Made by a program: the position numbers and the translations under genes. Below are positions 12,682-23,113 of a stretch of 64,000 bases of DNA, piece after piece. A model generated the notes under the pieces. The model ran no database searches. It was not told where the DNA came from and saw only the letters and a list, made by a program, of their open reading frames with translations. This DNA is from Valencia hispanica (taxonomy: Eukaryota > Chordata > Actinopteri > Cyprinodontiformes > Valenciidae), in NCBI GenBank assembly GCA_963556495.2, contig OY747710.1:22261500-22325499 (forward strand), in the 5' to 3' direction. Position 1 is the first letter of the stretch, and the number at the start of each line of letters is the position of its first letter.

Positions 12682-13818
12682 ATGGACCCTTCTTTAGCTC
12701 CTCCTACAGCTCTGTACACCTTCACTCCCATGCAGAACCTCTCAGTGCCCTCCTCCTCTCCCTCCGTCTCTCCATCGCCCAGCTTTGCCTCCACGGCTCT
12801 CTTCTGTTCCCTCCTCTCGCTCCTGTCCCTGCTGGGCATCACAGGAAACCTTTACACTTTGGTTCTCCTTCTGAGGCGCAGCAGAGGTAGGAGAAGGCGT
12901 GGACGGGGGCCAGCCTGCTGCCTAATAAAAATACCCGTCCCTTCCTGCCTTGCAAACTCTTCCTCCCCCTCCTCCTCCCCCTCCTCCTCTCCCTCCTCCT
13001 CCTCTCTTCACCTCCAGGTGCTGAGTCTGGCGCTTGCCGACCTGCTCTACCTGTTCACCGCTCCCTTCATCGTCTACGACAGCCTGGCGTCCGGATGGGC
13101 CTTCGGAGAGCTGGGTTGCCGCCTCCTCCTAAGTCTGGACCTCCTCACCATGCATGCCTCCATCTTTACCCTCACCGCCATGAGCATGGACCGTTATAGG
13201 GCTGTAGCCCATCCCCTACGCACCTCCTCCTCTAACTCTTCCAACCTGCTGCGGGTGAGCCTGGCGTGGGGGCTGGCGGTGGCTCTTAGCCTACCCATGA
13301 TTATCACCCTGCACCTAGAGGACGGGGAGAACGGGGAGGGACAGCTGTGCGTCCCAGCATGGGACGAGCAGAGCTCCAAGGCTTATCTGAGCGTGCTTTT
13401 CTGCACCAGCATCCTTGGTCCTGGGCTGGCTATCGGAGGACTTTACGCCACTCTGGGCCGGCTATACTGGGTGTCACAGACCCAGCCTGCCTGGGCTAAC
13501 GGGAACAGCACGGCGTGCACTCCCCGAGCCCCCAAGCCCAAAGTCCTGCTGCTCATCCTGGGTATCGTCCTGGCCTTTTGGGCTTGTTTCCTCCCCTTCT
13601 GGATCTGGCAGCTGCTCCCCCTCTACAAGCCAGACATGCTTCGGACATTACCGGTGGGGACACAGGTGACGGTGAACCGCATCTTAACAGGACTCACTTA
13701 TGGAAACTCTTGTGTCAATCCGTTCTTCTACACATTACTGACTGGGAAACGGAAACTCAACAGGCAGGTGCTTGCATCAGCCAATCAGTTCTGCCGCAAG
13801 GGCAGCCCATTGCAGTAA
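12682..13818 (+). CDS. uts2r: Urotensin II receptor-like class A GPCR
   Basis: This 378-residue seven-transmembrane receptor, coded in one exon, is expected to bind urotensin II and related peptides at the cell surface and signal through Gq. Landmarks are an N-glycosylation site at N19; TM1 about 40-64 with GN at 55-56; TM2 about 110-134 with D120 in LALADLLYL; C146 paired with C223; LTMHASIFTLTAMSMDRY ending in DRY at 170-172; TM5 with P247; FWACFLPFWIWQLL in TM6; and LTYGNSCVNPFFYTLL with NPFFY at 346-350. The TM3, TM6 and TM7 strings are hallmark urotensin receptor sequences in my recollection of the family. The first intracellular loop is about 36 residues longer than in the human protein and is rich in Arg, then Ser/Pro. 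The C-tail is short. Teleosts have several uts2r paralogues and I cannot say which this is. Confidence 0.88.
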   Translation: MDPSLAPPTALYTFTPMQNLSVPSSSPSVSPSPSFASTALFCSLLSLLSLLGITGNLYTLVLLLRRSRGRRRRGRGPACCLIKIPVPSCLANSSSPSSSPSSSPSSSSLHLQVLSLALADLLYLFTAPFIVYDSLASGWAFGELGCRLLLSLDLLTMHASIFTLTAMSMDRYRAVAHPLRTSSSNSSNLLRVSLAWGLAVALSLPMIITLHLEDGENGEGQLCVPAWDEQSSKAYLSVLFCTSILGPGLAIGGLYATLGRLYWVSQTQPAWANGNSTACTPRAPKPKVLLLILGIVLAFWACFLPFWIWQLLPLYKPDMLRTLPVGTQVTVNRILTGLTYGNSCVNPFFYTLLTGKRKLNRQVLASANQFCRKGSPLQ

Positions 13819-14034
13819 TGTTTGATCCTCTCCAACAACAAAAATGTGACGGTGTTTATCAGAGTGCACTAATGTACATTTGTAAAAAGGTATAAGGATG
13901 TTTTAAAAGTTCCAGAAGAGCTTGTCAAAGATCATTCACATACCCTGCAAGCTATGAAATGAGATTATTGAAGAAATGCACTTTGTATGAAAGCTTTTTG
14001 AAAGGACAATGACAAAAATCATCACACAAAGAAA

Positions 14035-15075
14035 TTATACGGAGCCTTGCAAAAGTAACTTTTTCAAAAAAAAATTTAAACCACAAACTTCAATGTTATT
14101 TATTTGGAATGTTATGAGAAAGATCCACACAAAGTAGTGCTTAATTGTGAACTAGAAGGAAAGTGTGCCATGCATTTGAATTCAGAGCCAATGCTTTATA
14201 GAACCAGCTTTTGTTGTAAGTACAGCTGCCAGCTTTATGGGGGTGTATCTCTACCAGCTTTGCACATCTAGAGATTGAAAGTTTTATCACATTGCGTTCA
14301 GTCAGACTGGATGAAGAGCATCTGTAAACAATAATTTGTAATTACTTATTGGTAATTCCCTTATTAATAATTCTCAATAAGAGTTAGGTCTCACCCATTC
14401 CAAAACGTCAATGCGCTTTGATCTAAATAGTTTTTAATTTTCATCATCCAGCCAGAAAGTACAAATTCACCCAAGTCTTTTGCAGCGTCTTACAGGTTTT
14501 CTGCTAGGATTTTCCTATACTTCATGCTTCATTCATCTTCCCATCCACTCCGACCAGCTTCCTTGTCCCTGCTGAAGAAAAACCTCCGCACAGCATTACA
14601 CTGCCACCGCCATTTTAATAGTGAATAGGGTGTGTTCAGTAGTATTATGCCACACCTAAAGTTTTGCATTTAGCCCATAGGCCCCTTGGCTGCTGCTCTG
14701 ATTAATGCTCTCCTTGTCAGTTTGCATGGACAGCCATGTCCTGTTAGATTTGCATCTGTGCCATCCCGTTTCCATTCTCAGCGGATGGAATAAAAAGTGC
14801 ACCATGAGATGTTCAAAGTCAGCGATAAAGTTTACAACTTTTCTGACCAGTCTGCTGTTCTCCTTGGTCTTCATGTTGCAGATTATTCTCCAATTCTTCT
14901 CTGAGGCCTTTACAGAAAAGCTGGATTTGTGCTGAGTATAAAGGCAGTTGGTTGCTCTGAATTTTATTTTGGTTTAAAAGGGGGAGAATGTATATGAAGA
15001 CCACGATATTTAGATTTGTGAGTATTTCAGAAAGGCACTGGGATTTATCTCAATAAATGGCATCAAAGTTTACAT
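14035..15075 (-). mobile_element. Tc1-type transposon remnant in the receptor 3' flank
   Basis: The left end, 'gagccttgcaaaagtaac', resembles the Tc1 terminal repeat. The minus strand carries eroded transposase sequence, including the complement of 'ccagcttccttgtccctgctgaagaa' (about 14548-14573) and 'cattacactgccaccgcc'. It may lie inside the receptor 3' UTR, since the only clear polyadenylation signal I see is beyond it at 15569. Confidence 0.65.
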
Positions 15076-15568
15076 ATTGCTTAATTTTTTCAATGTTTAA
15101 TGATTAGGATGAACAGAAATTACATGTACAAAGTAATTGAACCCAGAAATGACTGGTTTATCACTCAGATAAAAGCAATATCAAAGCAACAGACCCGATA
15201 TCATATGCTGCAGATGCACAAGCAATTCCATTGAAGCCCCTGACACATTTCTGCTTGTTTTTAGAGAAAACTCAATGAAAATGTTTGTTTTTTTTAGACA
15301 ACTGGTTGTGTCTGGCCGGGAATTCGAAGGGATACTTTTCTGAGACATTGTTTGTTGACATAATGAATTATGTTTAAGCATGTCCATGGGGTTTTTCTTT
15401 TCTTTTCTTGAACTTTGACATATTCTTAAAAAAAAAAGACTTTTCTGTAATCTTGACCTGCATGTTTGGGTTTGAAAATGTACTTATTGTCATTAATCAC
15501 GCAATGCGCTGCACGGCCATAACTGGTAATGCTGCTGAATTAAGTCTATATTGTTGCATATAGTCTTG

Positions 15569-15574
15569 AATAAA
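15569..15574 (+). terminator. Candidate polyadenylation signal for the receptor gene
   Basis: AATAAA lies 1.75 kb downstream of the receptor stop codon. It is the clearest hexamer on this strand before the next repeat-rich stretch. Use of this site would place a Tc1 remnant in the 3' UTR. Confidence 0.35.
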
Positions 15575-16784
15575 GAATTTGCTCTCTACATTTCACCCTG
15601 TCATGTCCTCCTTAATATAGAAGTTATTTTCCAGCATTAGATCTCAAAGAAACAATACACCACACAACAAAAGGCTTTTGAATAAGAGTGTTCAAGGCTG
15701 TTGATTACAGTAAAAACTAGAGAAGCAACAAAGGAAGAACTGAAGCAAGAACAATTTAAATGATTTTTGTGGGAAGTAGTCTTTTATTTGAACTCTTAGT
15801 TTTATTTCTAAAATTCTGGAGGGTTTCCCTCAAGTACAAAGGCTCAAATCTGTCTGTCTGACTCAAAGGCTGCACTGGACTGCAAACCCTGCTGCTCTTT
15901 GACACAGATGAGCAAATATTGTTCTTTGACAGCAAGCAGAAAGGATGGGATGGGGATGCTAGGACAAATGGGTTAGTGGTGTTGCACTTGCACAGTCAGA
16001 TATGTAACATTTTGGATTAATGGTGTCTGGGAGGAGATGTCTTGGGGTTTAAGAAATGGAGCGTGGGGCAACATGTTCGCTGGTTTTACATATTCATGCT
16101 CCATATCCGTCTCCTACACTGCACTGCTGCATACGTTTGAGAACTTTTAAGAATGAGAAGAGAGTAAATACACACAAGATAATGAATCAGCCCCATTGTA
16201 CAAAAATGTATCTTAAAACTGTGAGTCAGATTGACAAAAGAACAATTCGTCCTTACACTTTGTAACCGCAAACCTTTCCTAAAAGGTTCTTAGGAAAAAC
16301 TGTGTATTTTATTATAGCTCTAAGCTAAACATTAGAAGAAAACCTCGCACAGAATAAATTATTTACATAATTCTTTTAAAATAATCGAAAAACTGCACAT
16401 TTTTAATTAGACATTGGGCTAAAGGTGGTGTTCAAATCTCTAACAATACAATACAGTATTTGAAAGGAAAAAAGTGACATAAAGAGCTGATCATAACAAC
16501 TGGGCTTTAAAAGCCTTTATTGTTTTTCACGCACTCAAATCACAGAAAATAAATTAGCATTTAGATCTACTAACAGCAACTAGGTGTGTGTTGACATTTA
16601 ACAACCTCCAGAGAACAGCAGTTCTGTCAGAAGTTGACATACATTCACCATAAGCATGAATGTCAACGTAATAATTTTGGGACATTTAATGTTGCATTCG
16701 ATCAGATCTTTTTATTTTTCAGGTGAGGTGATTATACACCAAAGAACGTCAGTGACTTTTAAAAATAAGAACTGGGAGAGCAAG

Positions 16785-16861
16785 TGTGAATTTATTGTGG
16801 ATTTTCTCTAAGACATGTATGGTTATTACAGACACAGACTCAACACTTACTGAGTTGTCCT
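16785..16861 (+). repeat. 77-bp direct repeat, copy A
   Basis: The 77 bases from tgtgaatttattgtgg to gagttgtcct recur without a mismatch at 17067-17143, 282 bp downstream. The intervening sequence is unrelated. The perfect match points to a recent duplication or gene conversion. Confidence 0.9.
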
Positions 16862-17066
16862 CCGATGGCCAGCCCGGTTGTGGTAACTTGTTGAGATCTT
16901 TTAAACTGGTTGATTACCAGACAGGGACCCATTATTTTTGAAAGGATGAAGTAGGCCATTAAACCTCTGAATTTACCCTGACCTCAAATGTATGTAAAAA
17001 TGTATGGATTATAATTAAAACCTGATGGTCGACTAATCAAAATTCCTGATAGGAAGAGCAGACAAA

Positions 17067-17143
17067 TGTGAATTTATTGTGGATTTTCTCTAAGACATGT
17101 ATGGTTATTACAGACACAGACTCAACACTTACTGAGTTGTCCT
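17067..17143 (+). repeat. 77-bp direct repeat, copy B
   Basis: This is the second copy of the unit at 16785-16861. Both copies lie outside any gene that I can see. Confidence 0.9.
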
Positions 17144-17295
17144 GGATTAGGAAAAACACACAATAAATTCAAACTTGGGCATTCGTTTATTGATTAAAAA
17201 TTTTATCTAAGTCAAGAAGTTGAAAGTTTAAATAGATCATTGAATTCATGCTGTAAATGTTGTGCACTTGCATTTAAATAAGCACATTACATGAT

Positions 17296-17540
17296 TAATT
17301 CAAATTCAAATTCAAATTCAAAATTACTTTATTAATCCCAAAGGGAAATTAAATGTTGTTGTAACTCATTATGCAAGTTCCTTCAAAGATTTGTTGTAGA
17401 TGCTGATGGCTGTGGGTAGGGATGATCTCTTGTAGCGCTCTGCAGATCTGAAGAAGCCTCTGACTGAAGACGCTCTGTAGTTGTATGACAGTCTGATGTA
17501 GAGGATGCTCTGGATCTATGGCGTCTTCTTTTAAATATGT
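17296..17540 (-). repeat. Retroelement 3' fragment
   Basis: A short ATTCAA tandem (17298-17322) runs into 'ttactttattaatcccaaag', a common fish retroelement 3' end. The following minus-strand sequence reads as a broken C-terminal tail. The family is not resolved. Confidence 0.45.
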
Positions 17541-19269
17541 GAACTGCATGTAACTATTTGAAAGTATCAGCAAAAATCCTTCCAGCTGCACAGCATTCAA
17601 AACCAGAGAGAGCAGTTGTCCACAAAAACAATGTTTCTACCAGAAATGGAAGAATTACATGATTAATCATAGCAGCAGAAGATACAGGGATCTTTGGGAA
17701 CAGGTAGAACAAACTGAAAGCTTTTGTCGAAGTCATTTGTGAGTTTGTCCGCACTATGATGCCATTATTCCAGCATACCCTTCTGTCTGCACGTGTTTCC
17801 AGTTACCCAGCTCGGTTACCTCTGAACATAACGTTCCGGCTGTAGTTATATTATCCACGGCCATGTGCAGGCACACCACAGGGGGAGCTTCTGTTGTGAA
17901 GCTAATGCAAAATCCATTCACCTTTCGCAGACAGCTGAGACTTGCACAGCACATTTGTGCATTTGAATGGAATTTCTCGCAGATGAAGAGCCAACTTCAT
18001 TTGAAATCACAAGGTTCCAGATGAAACCTTGTGATTCTTGGACCCCTGGGTCATACCACAGTGACAGAAGATGGAGGTTTGCAACTCATGTAAAGATGAA
18101 ATGCTTCCAAAAATCATACTTAGCAGATATTAAAGCACGCAGAGAGAGTGTGGTTTAATTTCTCTGAGTCTGCAGAAGAATGGTTTTGGGTGTCTATGGG
18201 CAAAACTCCATATATCACATGATTAAACTCCCCCTCAGGTCTGCAAGGATGACTGAGTGTTTGATAAACTTTGAATACATGGTGTTTGGCCAACCAAACA
18301 AAATGGATGGAAAATATTGTCTCAGTGAGAAGACCGGCTGATCTATAAACTTGGTGTTGTTCTTGGTTCGCATGTTGCCAGCACCAGCCGACCTGATCCA
18401 ATAATAACTTTCGTCCTCCCTTGAAACAGAAGCTTTTGATTTCGCACTGAGATTACAGGCTGCATCTTCCTCTCATGGCCGCTGGGAAACGCAAGGGCAA
18501 ATATTTTCTTAAGAGCCACATTGCTGTGTTCTACCTGGCGGTTTCATAACTCCAGCACATGTCAGTTTCCTGGAACCACCAAGCCTGTTTCCATTTCAGC
18601 TCCATCCCATCCCGCCCACCAGGCTCTCCCTCCTGGCCAGTGTCTGAGGCGGCTGCAGGTGCCCCTCCCCTGGGCGGCCGGGTCAGGAAAGCACCCCGCT
18701 GCGCAGACGAGACAAGGCCAAAGCCCGGGCCAAACTCATGCTGTGAGGTGCAGAAGAGGCTCCCATCCTAGACATACACAAAAAAGATTCCCCTCTGTTA
18801 AATTCAATCCCCCTGCATCTGTTTTTGTTCTCTTCTGCACTAACTCCTTTGGTACAAAGATACTCATACTCAGGGGTCTCCGTGGGATTTAAAGATGCAC
18901 AAGTTTGCAGCTTTTTTATTTTTTTAAAGAATAAAAATCTTTAAAAGTGTATTTTTTGGTTGTATCTGACTCCCTTGACTGATATCTGTAAGGAAAATGC
19001 AGGCAACCAATTGAAACTACAATTTCAGACGTCACATAATAAGTACCAGTGAGCAATTTAATCTGAGTATGAATGCTACTGTTCTGTGAAGCCCCCAGAG
19101 AACATAGGTGAACAAACAGCATCATGAAGACGAAAAAATACAGCAAGCAGGTCAGGGAGAAAGATGGATTCTGTAAATATTTGCTTTTTGTTGCTTTTAT
19201 ATGTAACAACACTGGCCAGTTTTATAGCATACTGGTAACTGCGCAGGGCCTAACGAGCCATATGTAGGT

Positions 19270-20260
19270 CTGAAGCCACAGGTTGCAGACCTTTTACCCA
19301 AAGTGACAGGCAAGGAGATTATTTATTACAGAAGCAGTAAAGAGGCCTATGGTAACTCTGGATGAGCTGCAGAGATCTACAGCTCAGCTGGGAGAATTTG
19401 TTGATGTAATAACTACATCTTACACTCCTGCACTATTGATTTAGTTTGAGCAAGTCTTTGAAGGTAGACTACCATTACCCAGACAAGATTGCTTTGTAAT
19501 ACAAATTTTTCCAGGTATCTGTAAGATTTAGCTCAGCTGTTTCTTTTGCTACTCGTTGGATGTTAAGATCCTTTCATTAATTTTCTGTATTTTTATGTGT
19601 AAAGAAAATCCCCTGATTTGTTGGAGCATTAAAAGGAATAATGCGGATCTAGTTTAGGTTAAAATGTCTGCTTGTTACCCTTTACTGTCAAAAATTAGAG
19701 CTGCTTTGGGTAACAAACAAACAATGTTTTTGTTTGTAACTGCAAACAAGTTAAATAAAAGTGATTTGCTCATCACTACCCGTTGCAGGCATTTGACCTT
19801 AACTGGAAATCAAGAAATATGGACTGGAACTCTGAGAACCCTTGTTTTAGAACAAATTAGGATGGCCCAGTCAAAGTCCAGATCTAAATTTAATAGCAAA
19901 TCTGTGATTAGACCTGAAAATTCGTTCTTACTGATGGTCTTTATCCACTCTGACTAGTTTGAGCTATTTAAAAAAAGAAAATGGACAAATATGTCAGTCT
20001 CTAGATGTGCAAAGCTGGTAGAGACATACTCCAAAAAATCTGCAACTGTAGCTGCAACTAAAAATGGGCTACATGCAAATACACACCATGCCTTTTAGAT
20101 TTTTATCTATTAAAAAATGTTGAAAACAATGTGTCCTTTTGCTTCAGCTTCACAATTATACACAACATTGTGTTGGTCTATGACAGAAAATTCTAATAAC
20201 ATACACTGGAATTGCGATGTTATGTGACAAAATGAGGAAAAGTTCATAAGGTATGAATAA
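19270..20260 (+). mobile_element. Tc1-type transposon remnant, internally rearranged
   Basis: Blocks of the same Tc1 family as at 14 and 55 kb appear in plus orientation: 'ggtaactctggatgagctgcagag' near 19351-19374, 'atggcccagtcaaagtcc' near 19862-19879, and 'gatgtgcaaagctggtagagacata' near 20005-20029. Non-matching DNA separates the blocks, so the copy is deleted and partly replaced. Confidence 0.6.
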
Positions 20261-20306
20261 TCTTTAATGGCCCTATAAATCAATTTCAAGAAAACAAGCC
20301 ACTTAT

Positions 20307-20681
20307 ATGAAACACAAACCCACATTAAAGAAAATACTGCTCGCAATTACCAGTTTAACAGCAAACAGTGAAAACCAGGTTCTTACAGTGTTTCTTTGTT
20401 CAACCCTGGGCACCCCCACCGAGAGGCACCCTCCTCCCGTCACGTCCCCTGATCTCACACCCCGCCGTCAGCCGCCAGGATCAGGCGAACGCCTCCAAAG
20501 GCCAGGGGTTACATTAACCAACATACAAGTTACAGTTCACACTCCTGATCCTACCAAAGAACGCCTCCCTTACACCGTCTCACTCTCAGCGTTTACTCTG
20601 AGTTTTTTTTACTTACTCATCGTCACCCCTGTCAACGCAGGCGTCAAGGGTCTGCTGACCTCTGACACCTCACTGGTATGA
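20307..20681 (+). other. Unassigned 124-codon open frame in a GC-richer block
   Basis: An open frame with a Pro/Arg-rich middle (STLGTPTERHPPPVTSPD region) and a hydrophobic stretch near its end (SLSAFTLSFFYLLIVTPV) sits in a block clearly GC-richer than its surroundings. I recognise no family. There is no clear splice context and the ATG lies in Tc1-flanking DNA. It could be a fossil exon, part of an unknown repeat, or chance. Confidence 0.2.
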
Positions 20682-22929
20682 ACCCCAGGGTCTTACTGCT
20701 GGAGAAAAGATCTGAGCCCAAAACACTGATCTGTAACTATTTCCATAAATTAATCTTTTATCAAAAATTTATCAATGTCTGCATGACTAAATTAGAGGAG
20801 GAACTAACGTAACACCAAATAAGCTTCAGTGTGCCTTTGCACTCATTCTGCAAGTCAAACTCCACTGGTGGGATGATGAAAATGATTGAGAATACTGTCT
20901 AAAACACTGGTCTGAAATTTCTATATTTTAAACTAGACAAGCATTGTGTGACTGCATATGAGGTTCCAAATGCACATTTAGAACCTCATATTTTAAGAAC
21001 TTTTAAAGAAATAAATGGCCTTAGTATCAGATCTGCTTTTTGTGTCATCTGCCCAGATCCCAAGTCTTTTGATAATGAACTAAGAAGAAAATAACCACAA
21101 TGCAGCATCAGTGTTTGAGAGTGAAGACTGGCAAGTTGTCTGCACAAACGCAGTATTTAGCTAGATTTTTAGCACCACTTGCAGGTAACACAGGAAAATA
21201 CCCGGGACTGAATATTTAAAGAACATCCTGATCAGCTCTTGCAAGTAGTTTGAAGTCCAATGCATAACATTTTCCCCAAGTTTTAGTTTACAGCTGCTGA
21301 AGTTCCTGCCACTATATTCACCGACTAAACCTGCTGAATTTGTCGTCACTTGATGTTTTTATGTTGGTGTGAATGAGCATCAGACTGAAACAAAAGTACA
21401 ACTATGGTCAAGCGTGCACGACTTTTTCATTTTTCCAACGTGTACCATTTGTGGTGTCGATAGAAACTATCAGACAATGATTCTACTCCTGTAAGTAATA
21501 CATTAAACCGACTTTGTTGTTTCACACTTTGGACCAAAGTGTTTACAAATGAGGTTGTCATGCAACTGTGCAGTCATAATTCCTGAATCGATTACTTGCC
21601 TTTAAACGTCTGCACAGCATCTATAGTTACACAACCAGTTATTCCACTTGTCCGTCTTTTAGCCGACAGAACTTACAGCTCAGGTGGCTGAGTAACTGAC
21701 TCACCCCGGTTACTGGTGTCCCAAACAGGGAGCACACCTGAGATGGCTCATCTCTGTAGAACACACTCTGAGCACCTGTTATTGGGAATTTTAACACGGA
21801 TTCAAATCAAATAGTTCAATTCAGCTGAAACTAATTGAAATGCAGATCAATAAAATGTTAATTTATTGTAATTAAATAGATTTAAAAAATATTCTAATAC
21901 TTTAAGCCTATAACTGAATGGGAAATTAATATTAGACAAATTGTGGAGGGAAATTGTTGCCATTATTTATAAAAGAACCCATGTTATTCTTATGAACATG
22001 ACAGATTGCTTTAAACTGTCTGCATAGCAGAAAGAAAAAAAACATGCAACAGAGTTGCAGGTTCTTCAGTTATGTCGCTCCCTATACAGTGTTCTCACCT
22101 TCCAGGGTAACTTGGACTTGTCTCTGAACTCCTGGGTGGCCAGTAATCGCGCACCAGCCGGGGTGACTTTGCATTAAAAAGCAATAGTAAAACCTGCAAG
22201 AATGACGCTGCAGCCTGTAACTCTGAACTAGAGGATGCATGTTGGTAACAGCTGTCAGGAAGTGACTCTCAGCAACTGTATATTAAATTAGCATTTTAAT
22301 ATTCATTTTGCTCTAACTGACTGAAAAAAATTAATACAAATGACTAAATTCTTAATATCTTTTGGCCACATTCTGTTTTGCAAGAATACTTACTTTAATT
22401 TTCCAACAAATGTTCCCAAGCTCAATTAGATATCAAGAAAAAAAATGTAGAAAAATAATTTTTACAATAATGAAGCTATTTTTGATCACCTTTGAGTTCT
22501 GGAAAAAGGTTTAACCTTATTCTTAAAAATAAAAGTCAAATTAAAAACTTTTATAAGTCAACTTTATGGTGCTATAACTAAATATATTTATCAATCCAAC
22601 AAACTTGCTTATTTTATTTTAGCAGTTATAAATGAAGTCGGTACAAGCCACTTACATCGCAGTTGTTGTTTTTTTCTGTTTTTTTTAAATTAACCTTTAC
22701 AAACTAGAAAAAGCCAACTAAAGTTGAATAAGCATTCGTAGCAATAGTGTTAAAACTTACCATAATGATGAAGCAAGTCCGTCAAATGAAAGCTTTTTTC
22801 TGCATCGCAAGCTTTGATGTCACCTCTGGAGAAAGTCGCCAAGTGTGGGACCCAAAAACGATGAGAAGCAGATCTGAAGAGGCAGCCGCAGCTGACACAA
22901 ACCTGGAGGACTTTTCGCTTGTGTTTTGT

Positions 22930-23113
22930 CGCCATCTAGTGGAATTATTCAGGAACAGCGTCAATGTGGAACTTCACAGGATGCGGAAACGTCGGAGAGG
23001 GGGAAAGGAAAGCAGCGGAGAGCAGCCACTAGCAGCTGAAGAAACCGTGCAGGAGATCTTAGCATCCAATTTTGTTTGGATTGTGAGACGAATTAGGATT
23101 TGAAGTGACATTA
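22930..23113 (+). promoter_or_regulatory. khdc4: khdc4 5' leader region with possible upstream ORF
   Basis: The stretch before the khdc4 ATG is GC-richer than its surroundings. It contains an ATG at 22981 that opens 40 codons and stops at 23101-23103, ten bases before the main ATG at 23114. If transcription starts upstream of 22981, this would be an upstream ORF. The main ATG context (T at -3) is weak. The transcription start is not visible from sequence alone. Confidence 0.4.

Larger units (their letters stand above)
15600..22900. other. Intergenic region between uts2r and khdc4
   Basis: No gene is recognised. Within it I can support a 77-bp direct duplication, a retroelement 3' fragment, a Tc1 remnant and a GC-richer open block near 20.4-20.7 kb, each listed separately. 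A GC-rich patch at 18560-18780 has short overlapping frames on both strands but no family features. The remainder is AT-rich and featureless to my reading. Confidence 0.5.

Noticed and set aside
12885..13017. Possible small intron within the receptor coding exon (GTAGGA to CTCCAG)
   Set aside because: Its removal would shift the frame, and the SLHLQVLSLALADLL segment aligns with TM2 only if the preceding sequence is read through.
18521..18892. GC-rich open frame of 123 codons
   Set aside because: Frames are open on more than one strand, composition is Pro/Gln/Arg-rich and no domain is visible.
22747..23103. 118-codon frame directly before khdc4
   Set aside because: It ends ten bases before the khdc4 start and runs through a probable promoter and leader. 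Only its last 40 codons could matter, as an upstream ORF.
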